DNA of 64,000 nt. It comes from Lampris incognitus. Lineage: Eukaryota > Chordata > Actinopteri > Lampriformes > Lampridae. The stretch covers positions 102,758,923 through 102,822,922 of the forward strand of contig NC_079213.1 of assembly GCF_029633865.1 (NCBI RefSeq), given 5' to 3'. A program made the translations under genes and the position numbers. The notes beneath the pieces were generated by a model. The model did no database searches. It saw nothing but the letters and a program-made list of their open reading frames with translations, and was not told the DNA's origin. Positions 22,858 through 32,384 of the stretch are shown piece after piece. Within the stretch, counting starts at the first letter, position 1. Each line of letters opens with the position of its first letter.

Positions 22858-25385
22858 CAGGGGTGCCCACTACGTCGATCGCGATCGACCAGTAGATTGC
22901 GAAGGCAGTGCTGGTAGATCTCCATGACATTCCAAAAAAACTTTTTTTTCCAAGACATTAGCCTATCATCTGTCCTCCATTTGGCATTTGCCTTTTGGTT
23001 GACGTAAGGACGGCCAGTCTGCTGTTGCCTAAAACCAAAGATTCTAGAGCGGAACCTAAAACTTTGTTACATTAGGTTACCATAACAACCAGAGCCCTTC
23101 TCGAACGTACCTTGAAGTTCACATGCCCACAACGTGTGCTAACGCAGAACTGCATCGAGCTAGCTAGTTCAACTCTCTAAAAAAAATTCTACTAAAAAGT
23201 GAAACAAAACAAAAATGAGTGGGGGAGCCGGACCTAGCAAGAAACAAAAAACGTACCATTTCCATGTGGAATGGGAGGAGGACTTTTTTTTCACCATGTC
23301 TTATTCCAAATGCGTTTGTCTCATCTGTCAGTCTAGCATTGCTATCCAAAAGAAAGGAAATGTGGAGAGGCACTTTCGAACTGTTCATAAAAACTATGAC
23401 AATGACTGCCCTCCGAAAAGCGAGCTGGGAAAGAGAAAGGTAAGGGAACTAAAATCGCAGTTAATCGCCCAGCAGTCACTTTTCACGCAGCCGCATTCAA
23501 AGGCAAAGGCAGCCACCGAAGCATCTTTACGGGTGAGTCACTCCATCATTAAGCATAAGAAAGCCTTCCAAGGTGGAGAGATGATGAAAGAGGCCTTCCT
23601 TGAGGCAGCAGATTCGTTGTTTCGGGACTTTAAAAACAAATCAGAAATAATATCTTCAATCAAAGCTCTCCAGTTATCAAGAAATTCTGTCACAAGGCGC
23701 TGTGAAGGGATGGGCGATGATTTGACACAGCAGCTTTGGAGGGACATCGTGGACTGTGAGTGTTTCTCACTACAATTGGACGAGTCTACGGACATAAGTG
23801 ATACGGCCCAATTGTGCATTTTCATTTGCATGGTGTTTCAAGATATGACCGCAAAAGAGGAGCTGTTAACAATACTACCCATGAAGGAACACACGCGGGG
23901 AGAGGACATTTTTCAGATCTTCAAAAACTTTGTGGATAAAACCCAGCTCACAGTGTGTAAACTGGTGTCAATCACCACGGACGGTGCGCCTGCTATGGTG
24001 GGCCGCTCGAATGGATTTATTGCCAAGTGTAGGGAGGACGATGCTTTCCCTGACTTCCTTAATTACCATTGCATAATACACCAACAAGCATTATGCGCAA
24101 AAATGCTAAACATGAAAGAGATCATGGATGTGGCAACCAAAATCGCCTGTTCTATTCGAGCGAGGTCTCTTCAAAGACGGTTGTTTGGTACACATTTGGA
24201 AGAGGCCGACTGTAACTACTCTGACCTCTTGCTACACACTGACGTGAGAAGGCTTAGTAAAGGGAGATTCTTGCAGAGATTTTGAGAGCTCTGTCTGGAG
24301 ATTAAGGAGTTTCTCCTTATCACTAAACATGCGGAACACAAGCAACTTAATGACAATCAGTGGCTGCTAGACTTGGCGTTTTTAACTGATTTAACCAACA
24401 TGTTGAACGAGCTTAATTTAGAGCTGCAAGGAAAAGACAAAAGCGTGGTAAACATGATCAGCTCAGTTAACGCTTTCAAACGGAAAATGCAACTTCTGTC
24501 CTCAAAGTTGCAGCGCCGTGATTTGGGAAACTTCCAAAACCTCGCAGCAGAGCTGGAGAAGCAAGAGAGGGCGTGTGCGCAACTTGACAGTGCACGCTAC
24601 ACAGAGCAGATTGAAAATGTCCGGTCAGACTTTGACAAACGGTTTCAAGACTTTGCTTTGCTTGAGCCAATCGCTACATTTATGTGCTACCCATTTGGGG
24701 AAGATACAGAGGTGGATTCCCTCGCCTCAAAAATGGCATCACTGTTTCACCTGAACTCGTCTGCAGTGGAGGATGAGATGCTGACAGTACAGGCTGACAT
24801 TCAGCTTAAGTCCAGGGCGCATGGAGAGTTTTGGAACTTACTTACAGAGGACAAGTACCCAAACATGAGGAAATGCGCAACCTCCTTGACGGCATTATTC
24901 GGCTCTACTTATTTGTGTGAGTCAGCCTTTTCTCACATGAAGATTATCAAGTCCAAATACCATTCCACCATGACAGATGATCATTTGGAGGCCTGCTTGA
25001 GGCTGGCTACCAGCAGCTACTGTCCGAACTATGCAACCCTGTCTGACTCCCTCCAGTGCAGGTCATCCTCAGAGTAGAGAGGTAGAGATCACAAATCTAT
25101 TTACCACAGCTGTAAAGGTTCATGCAGTGATGCAATTTCAACATAGTGTAGTAGCAAATGCTTGGTAGGATTATTGCCTGTGTAAGGTTCAATATAAATG
25201 CAAATCCATTGCAATACTGTATATGTAACACAACATGTATATAAATACACACACTGCATATAAATGTTCATATATATGTAAAACATGTATTGAGTATTTT
25301 TATTATTATTTTTAATATGAGTAGATCATTTTGACCTGGTCATTTTAAAAGTAGCTCACGAGTCAAAAAATTGTGGGCACCCCTG
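22858..25385 (+). mobile_element. hAT DNA transposon 2, nested in Gypsy 1
   Basis: Perfect 13-bp terminal inverted repeats (CAGGGGTGCCCAC and GTGGGCACCCCTG) and a perfect 8-bp target duplication ATCTAGAT (22850-22857 and 25386-25393). Length 2,528 bp. A palindromic GATCGCGATC lies just inside the left end. The insertion plus duplication is 2,536 bp, which accounts for the change of pol frame across it. Confidence 0.97.
23215..25077 (+). pseudogene. hAT transposase with one in-frame stop
   Basis: One frame of 621 codons interrupted only by TGA at 24283-24285. It has an N-terminal BED-like finger (VCLICQSSIAIQKK...RHFRTVH), the first catalytic Asp in LQLDESTD, the second in TTDGAPAM, and the C-terminal CESAFSHMKIIKSKYHS. 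A second defect is visible: the conserved tryptophan of the VRWLSKGR-type motif is arginine (VRRLSKGR). Related to, but clearly distinct from, the transposase at 11692-13629. Confidence 0.92.
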
Positions 25386-26698
25386 ATCTAGATGTAGTGT
25401 ATGTGCCAGGTAGAGACATGCTGCTAGCAGACACTCTGAGCAGAGCTTATCCTCCTGAGAGTGCACCGGATGCAGAACTAGAGACTGTCAACATGGCACA
25501 ACACTTACCTATCGCAGCAGACAGGCTACATGATATACAATCTGCCACAAAAGAGGATGAAACACTGCAGCTTCTCATCAAAATGATGCAGCAAGGATGG
25601 CCTTACGATAAGTCAAAAACACCAAGGGAAATCAAGCCCTACTTCTCATTCCAAGAGGAGTTAAGCCACCAAGATGGAATAGTGTTCAGGAGTGAGCGCG
25701 CTGTCATCCCTGATGCATTGAGGAAAGACATCACTTGCCGCCTACACGCATCACATCTGGGTGTGGAAGGATGCCTACGGAGGGCTAGGGAGTGTGTCTA
25801 TTGGCAGGGCATGAACGACCAAATAAAATCATATATAGCAAAGTGTGACATCTGCAGATCAATGGACATTAAGCAACAAAAAGAAACACTAATGTCACAT
25901 GATGTGCCAAGCAGGCCGTGGGCAAAGGTGGGCACGGATCTGTTCATGTTTGAAAACAAAGACTACCTCATAATTGTTGATTTTTTCTCAAATTTTTGGG
26001 AAATAGATTACCTGGCAGATACCAAGTCAACCACAGTGATACAGAAGCTGAAAGCTCATTTTGCCCACTAAGGTATCCTAGATATTGTAATCTCGGACAA
26101 TGGCCCACAGTATTCGTCACAAGAATTCCAGAAGTTCAGTCGACTGTGGGGATTTCAACATAAAACCTCATCACCAGGTTACCCGCAAAGCAATGGCAAA
26201 GCTGAGTCAGCCGTTAAGACAGCAAAAGGACTCTTGCTCAAAGCCAAGGCTGCTGGACAGGATCCTTATCTCGCCCTTCTGGACCACCGCAACACACCAT
26301 CACAGGGTACTGATACCACACCAGCACAGCGACTGCTGAGTCGCCGTACCAAAACACTACTGCCAACCAAGGCAAGCTTGTTACAGCCGAAAGTTGTACA
26401 GGTGAAACAGGATTTACAAAATAACCAACAACGGCAGAGGGCATACTACAACAGGTCGGCTAAAGACTTGGACACGCTTGCCCCAGGTGAATGTGTGAGA
26501 GTTCAGCCTCTCGCACCTCACACTGGCTGGAGAGTGGGCAAGGTGCTGAGGCCGGTCGATAGGAGATCCTATGAGGTCCAGCTGCACACGGGTGGTGTCA
26601 TCAGGAGAAATCGCAGACACCTCAGGCATGCACCAGGGGCAATCTTCACTGACACTATGGACATGGAGATCAGCAGCCCCAGTCAGCCAGAGAGTTGA
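25386..26698 (+). pseudogene. Gypsy 1 pol, part 2: RNase H end and integrase
   Basis: Resumes with DLDVVYVPGRDMLLADTLSRAY, then an integrase zinc domain (H-x3-H, then CDIC) and catalytic core (VGTDLF..., ISDNGPQYSS, GYPQSNGKAE). An in-frame TAA at 26069-26071 interrupts the core. The frame then continues to a stop at 26696-26698. The integrase C-terminal part (ECVRVQPLAPHTGWRVGKVL) is preserved. Confidence 0.9.
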
Positions 26699-27237
26699 AC
26701 CTGGACATTCAGAGAGTGTTCCTTCTCGCAGCGTCTTAGCAGGAAACAAAACCAAGGACACTGGTGACAGGGCCAACCCTGTTACCACCAGATCAGGCCG
26801 CTCTGTTGTGCAGCTGCAGCGATACAAAGACTTTGTGACCTCACACAGATGAATGGATCTGTAGCACTAATGGACTTTGGGGGGGGGCATGAATGAAAAA
26901 AAAGGAAAAAAAGTGAATCACAAATGTTGTGTACATGTGTTCTTGTTCACCTGGTTATCTGCAAGTTGAGGTATTCATTTAAACATTGGTTATGTTAAAC
27001 TGTGAAGAAAAGCCATAGCACTTTGATACACAGTCGTTGATAATGTTCAATTTCATTAGGAGCTATAAGTAACTGATAAATATATGTCATTGTTAATATG
27101 AAAAACATTTTGAATGTTGATATTCGTACACTGTTAGTAGCAAAGAGTTTTGTTTGTATTTTATTGTTAACAGCAATAGACAATTAAAAAATGTATCAAA
27201 GGTTCTAAAAAAGAAGAAACTCTGAAAAGAGAAAGGA
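26699..27237 (+). other. Gypsy 1 3' untranslated region and polypurine tract
   Basis: No conserved coding after pol. There is a G-run (26879-26887) and AT-rich sequence, then the purine-rich tract ending at 27237 immediately before the 3' LTR. Confidence 0.6.
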
Positions 27238-27438
27238 TGTAACAATAGGAACTATTGTTAGGAACCATTGTATAGTTCCTTGTTTACACAGGGGTCGTTT
27301 ATGTTGTTGCACCTGGAATAACGGACCGAGCATGATGCATAACCTTACGTGCCGAAGTTATTATTAAAGTTTATAGCCCAGTGGGGTTGAAACGAGTTGT
27401 AAAGTCTCATTAGTAGAAGGAAACAACACACTTTAACA
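27238..27438 (+). repeat. 3' LTR of Gypsy 1
   Basis: Same 201-bp length as the 5' LTR, with two differences seen by eye (for example TTGTTTAG versus TTGTATAG at 19977/27272, and CGAACATG versus CGAGCATG). That is about 1 percent divergence, so the insertion is recent. Confidence 0.95.
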
Positions 27439-27443
27439 CACCT

Positions 27444-27640
27444 TGATAAACATTGTTAACACTGTTTACTGTTGCATTGGTTTTTGTTGGCTTTGTTCTC
27501 CTCATTACATGTTGTATCTATTTGTATTGATTTGCCTTATGGCTTCTGTGGAGTGTTTGTATGTTTGAATGTTGCCACTGCTACACAGCAATTGCCCCTC
27601 TGGGGACAAATAAAAACCTACTTTGACTTTGACTATTATA
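27444..27640 (+). pseudogene. LINE 3' UTR, right part of the interrupted LINE
   Basis: Contains the 3' end CCCTCTGGGGACAAATAAA...CTTTGACTTTGAC that is typical of CR1/Rex1-like fish LINEs. It continues the fragment at 19430-19942, joined across the Gypsy target duplication. Confidence 0.75.
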
Positions 27641-27876
27641 GTGTGGTATACAAACAGTAGGGGGGAAAAGCAGCAACAAGAACAGCAATCAATCCCTATT
27701 CCAATTAATTCTTACCCAATCTTCATATACCCATTAATCCCGTAATTCCTCACACCCAATCCCACCCACTTGTTACAAGAGAAAAAAAAACACAAAGTGA
27801 GAGGCAAATGGGTACCCTCATTATACCTAGTAACCCAATAACATTTCCCACCCAAATTCTTCCCACTGGCTATTTA

Positions 27877-27907
<31 letters not shown>

Positions 27908-28036
27908 TAGCGTTTTTTTCCCGAAGCCGTCAATGGTGTTGAGTGCTCGACTAATGAGGACTTGTTGAACTTTTTATATATACATACATAGGTAGGTGTA
28001 GTATCTCCAAGTACCTGGAGTAGTAGTCTGACACTA
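27641..28036. other. Intergenic, simple repeats only
   Basis: Pyrimidine/A-rich sequence of unknown origin, with an (AT)n tract at 27885-27909. No gene seen. Confidence 0.4.
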
Positions 28037-28490
28037 CCAAATAGGACTGCTTCTTGTGCTCACAGATATACATCTACTTTTTGCCATGGTCTTGAAGGTA
28101 GCACGGTTGGCATTAATGGCTGTTTCCTTTGAGTATTTCTGTTCTCTCTGCAAAACGTGCATTGAGTTACCTTTGTTACTATGTCCTGCCAAATTCTTGG
28201 CCACCACACTGACTGGTTGGCTCTCTCTCTGCATTTCTCTAGCCCTTGACGACCCTCGTGAATCCTTTCAACTATCTCTGTTCTCATAGAGGTGGGAATC
28301 ACTATGCGATTTCCCCTGACCAATAACCGATCTACCTCTGACAGTTCTCCTCTCACCTTGTAGAAATCCCTGGCCGTCTCTGGTACTTTCTTTTCGTAAC
28401 CTGGCCAACATGACTAGATTCTGTCTCACTACCTGGAGCTGGGGGTCCGTGGCTGTGTGGTCTCTTGATATCTTGCATCCTCTGTGGTGA
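28037..28490 (-). pseudogene. Gypsy integrase zinc-domain remnant
   Basis: A minus-strand frame at 28356-28060 encodes an H2C2-type integrase N-terminal domain (IHEGRQGLEKCRERANQSVW, then CTFCREN) and ends at PSRPWQKVDVYL. It is not close to either Gypsy element in this window. Truncated at both sides. Confidence 0.75.
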
Positions 28491-28494
28491 AGCA

Positions 28495-28906
28495 GGGACG
28501 TGGCTCGGGTAGTGTAGCAGTCTACTCCATCGCCTACCAACACTGAGATTGCCGGATCGAATCCCCGTGTTCCCTCCGGCTTAGTCAGGCATCCTACAGA
28601 CACCTTGGCCATGTCTGTGGGTGGGAAGCCGGAAGTGGGCATGTGTCCTGACTACTGCACTAGCGCCTCCTCTGGTCGGTCAGGGTGCCTGTTCGGAGGT
28701 AAAGGGGAACTGGGATGGGGGTGGGTAGCGTGATCCTCCCACGCGCTACGTCCCCCTGGCGAAACTCCTCACTGTCAGGTGAAAAGAAGCGGCTGGCAAC
28801 TCCACATGTATCGAAGGAGGCATGTGGTAGTCTGCAGCCCTCCCCGGTTCGGCAGAGGGGATGGAGCAGCGACCAGAGGGGAGAAAAAAAGGGGGGGAGG
28901 GGATGA
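28495..28906 (+). mobile_element. tRNA-derived SINE family A, copy 3
   Basis: Nearly full-length, with head GGGTAGTGTAGCAGTCTA, box-B-like GGATCGAATCC and tail GAGAAAAAAAGGGGGGG. Intergenic. Confidence 0.88.
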
Positions 28907-29059
28907 GGTGGACAAATGCATCCCAGGCCACAGTGATCGGATCTGAAGACGCATTGGGTGCATTCACATCTGTACTTAGAGCTGTCCGCTTGTGATGGGA
29001 TAACCCAAGTCGCATGTCAGACACCAGGTGTAAACAGCCTTTCTGAATATAGTAATCTA

Positions 29060-29449
29060 GGGCGTCCAGGTAGCGTGGCGGTCTATTCCGTTGCCTACCA
29101 ATACGGGGGATCACCGGTTCGAATCCCCGTGTTACCTCCGGCTCGGTCGGGCGTCCCAACTGACACAATTGGCCGTGTCTGCGGGTGGGAAGCCGGATGG
29201 GGGTATGTGTCCTGGTCGCTGCACTAGCGCCTCCTCGGGGTGCCTGTTCAGGGGGGGTGGATTAGCGTGATCCTCCCACGCACTACGTCCCCCTGGCGTG
29301 AAAAGAGGCGGCTGGTGACTCCACATGTATCGGTGGAGGCATGTTAGTCTGCAGCCCTCCCTGGATCGGCAGAGGGGGTGGAGCAGCGACCGGGACGTCT
29401 CGGAAGAGTGGGGTAATTGGCCGGATACAATTGGGGAGGAAAAAAATTA
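29060..29449 (+). mobile_element. tRNA-derived SINE family A, copy 4
   Basis: Head GGCGTCCAGGTAGCGTGGCG, box-B-like GGTTCGAATCC, and a small internal deletion around 29235. Ends in an A-rich tail directly before the 135-bp element at 29458. Confidence 0.88.
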
Positions 29450-29457
29450 TAATCTGA

Positions 29458-29592
29458 TGTAAACTACTAATGAGACACGTTCGCCCCTAGCTACCGGGTC
29501 TAACCCTTTAGCCGAGCGGTTAGTGATGTCGCCTTGTGGTGCAGTACACCCCGTAACGAATCCCGCACCAGGCAAGAAAATAACCGGTTACA
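29458..29592 (+). mobile_element. 135-bp TG...CA element with tRNA-like boxes, copy 1
   Basis: Starts TGTAAACTACTAATGAGACA and ends CCGGTTACA. It contains a box-A-like TAGCCGAGCGGTTAG and a box-B-like segment (CGAATCCC). It is exactly the length of three other copies in this window. Flanks CTGA and CTAG do not match perfectly. Confidence 0.7.
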
Positions 29593-29732
29593 CTAGCAAA
29601 GCCATTTACATGACTGTTTCTAAAGTAAGAGTTGTGCCCTTATCCGTTTGTTTGCGTGTTAATACGCTCATTGTGGCACATGAACCGCCACATCTGAGGG
29701 ATTCTGGGAAAGGGGCAATAAATCCAATCAGA

Positions 29733-29867
29733 TGTAAACTACTAATAAGACACGTTAGCCCCTAGCTAACGGGTCTGACCCTTTAGTCGAGCGGTTAGTG
29801 ACGTCGCCTTGTGGTGCAGTACACGCCGTATCGAATCCCGCACCGGGCAAGAAAATAGCCGGTTACA
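29733..29867 (+). mobile_element. 135-bp TG...CA element with tRNA-like boxes, copy 2
   Basis: Same structure as copy 1, and flanked by the perfect 4-bp duplication CAGA (29729-29732 and 29868-29871). The duplication supports integration as a discrete unit. TG...CA ends suggest an LTR-type integrase product, such as a solo LTR or TRIM-like element. Confidence 0.75.
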
Positions 29868-29871
29868 CAGA

Positions 29872-30733
29872 GATTGTTATATTCCAATCAGGTTCCAGGT
29901 TGCTTCCAGCCAAAATGGCATCCAGTCAAAATGAAGCATGTAACAAGCTACTGAACTCCCTCCACAGAAAACAAGCTTATATCTGAACGCATTTATCTTA
30001 AAATTTTAACAATAAAATGATCACGTGTAATCTCATTTTCATGTTAAAAAAAGTTACCAAACACATTTAATATGGTCTTGCTTCCTCATTCATGTTCAAT
30101 GTATATCAACTTTACTAGTGGTCCATTTGAAAATAAACTGTTGTATTGGCTTACTACTTAGCCATAGGAGTTAATTTGTCATAGATTTTTATTGATTTTA
30201 CACCACATTCAGCAGGACAACCAAAGATGTTATATTCTTGCCTGAATTTTAATTGTCTGGGAAAAGGTGCAGAATAATGTGCATGTTTTAATGACTCACA
30301 CCACATATTTCAGCAGACATTTATTGTAAAAGATTACTTGTTTTATATTTATAAGACTTCCTAGTCAGTACATGAATTTGCACAATTTTAATATATTGTA
30401 GAAATTTAATTTGTCGTGCAAAACTCACCTTATTCAGCAGTTTAAGTTATTGACTAACCTAGCTGCACTCAAGAATGGAGGTAAAGGCAAATTCATCTTG
30501 ATAAAGACATACAGAGAATCAGGATCCCAAGAACACACCTTACGTTAAAGACACATTCGCCAGAGATAGTTTGTAAAGGCCATTTATATAGATGAGCGCA
30601 GTTCATATTGGCCTCCACCCATGACACAGGAGCTAAAGGTGTGGCAGCCATCTTGGCTCCCTGACCAAACTGACAGGTGACGTTTATTGGTCAGCCAGAA
30701 AAACAGGACTGGAGTTGGGGCGGGCGTTCATTT
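29872..30733. other. Intergenic region 3' of FTSJ3
   Basis: AT-rich with no recognised repeat or gene. On the minus strand an AATAAA lies at 30683-30688, about 46 nt after the FTSJ3 stop codon, and is the best candidate polyadenylation signal. Confidence 0.5.
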
Positions 30734-32286
30734 TCATTTGCGCCCTTTCCCGCCCTTCATCGGCCGTCCTTTCCCACCCTTATTGCCGCCTTTTCCTTTT
30801 CCCTTCCTGTCGCGCTGTTCTTTCCTCTGCATGCCACGCATGTCCTTCTTCATACGGCTGTCCACCACCTTAAAGACTCCTTTAACGCCAGCAGGCCGTC
30901 GCACCTTCTTCCCGGTGCCCTTTTTGGAGACAACGTAGGTCACTTCTCTCTTCTCCTTCCCCACGCCGGCTTTCTTGTAGATGCTAAGAGATGTAGGGAG
31001 CAGGAGAGAAGGAAATGAAATCAAAGATTGGGGGATAAAATCTGTTTCATGACTGAAGCAATCTGTCCTTTGGCAATGCTCCAGAACAAGCGTTCAGACA
31101 CACCAATTCGGATGCCAAGCTATTTTATTAATCCATGTCCTGACCTCAATGTAACAACATATCATTATCAATGATTAACAAGAAATCAGGCTAGTCTGAA
31201 ATATATCTATCGGACCCATATTTACTTGACCACCTAAAACGAGTTTTCAGAGGGTTACGCCTGACAGAACGGGCATGTCATTGAGGATTCTTTCCTCAAT
31301 GTTCAGGACCATGTGACACCACAGTATTCCTATTGAACTCAGAAAGCCACAGGTTGAAGAAATGACCAACTAATGGTATGAAATGGCCATCTCAAGACAT
31401 CAGGAACCCAACTGTATTAAAATAAAATTCTATTAAGGATCAATTAATATTCAAACATAGGGTTATGCAAACAGGCTAAAGGAACAGCCGACTGTTAGCT
31501 TGGAGTGAGACACTCCGCAGGACAGAGAATCTCACATTACTCAGAGTGCCAATGTGTGTACTGCAATTAAAACTCCTATTAATATCTCTTGTATTTGGTC
31601 TACTTTTAAAAAGGTATCTTTACCACTTAGTTAATGTAGTTTTTAAGTCTAAATGTCTATGTAGCCCCCCTTCCCATCCACCCCTGTATGTCTGTGTTAT
31701 GTTCATCTGTCGTCTTGTTTCACTCCATTTATTGTAAAGCGACTTTGAGTACTTGAAAAGTGCTATATAAGATTGATTTATTATTATTATTCCCTGATTG
31801 AAGATAATTCATTACCATTTTTAAGGCGCTATCTGAGATCATTTTAATTGTTTAAGACTGACACTTAAGTCACATATTGCAGTTACAGTTTGTATAAATT
31901 TGTTGTACACAAACCATATGACTTTTCTAACAGGTTTTCATTTGGTTGTTTAAGAACCTAATACTAAATATTTGTTGTTTTTAAATGCAGGTTAGATTCA
32001 TACAGCAAGGAAAAAAACTCTCTTGTGCCCTAGATAACCCAGGTTTTATAGACATCCTCGTCATGTTTATATGCCTTGTTTTATATATATATAAATGTAA
32101 TCAATCAAAACTTATTTAAACAGGATATGAAATAAATAAAAACACAATGCACTTCATATGACAACAAGAGTGGAAAAGGAATTAAGTGTTCATCTACATA
32201 TGAGGAATGTGTGGTGTATCTCAAGGGTGAATGCCATTCAACTGCAATAGGCATGTGTGTGTGTGTGTGAGAGACAGAGAGACAGA

Positions 32287-32384
<98 letters not shown>

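Larger units (their letters stand above)
19943..27438 (+). mobile_element. Gypsy LTR retrotransposon 1, itself interrupted by a hAT element
   Basis: Two 201-bp LTRs (19943-20143 and 27238-27438, TGTAAC...TTTAACA) differ at only two positions by my reading. The element is flanked by the 5-bp duplication CACCT (19938-19942 and 27439-27443). It has a primer-binding site, gag, and pol in the order protease, reverse transcriptase, RNase H, integrase. A purine-rich tract (AAAAGAGAAAGGA) directly precedes the 3' LTR. A hAT element occupies 22858-25385. Without it the element is about 4.96 kb. Confidence 0.96.

Noticed and set aside
29458-29867. The two adjacent 135-bp units as the paired LTRs of one small element
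   Set aside because: The second copy has its own perfect CAGA duplication, the outer flanks do not match, and no primer site follows either unit.
30677-31018. Plus-strand open frames opposite the last FTSJ3 exon
   Set aside because: Shadow frames of a Lys/Arg-rich exon; no independent support.
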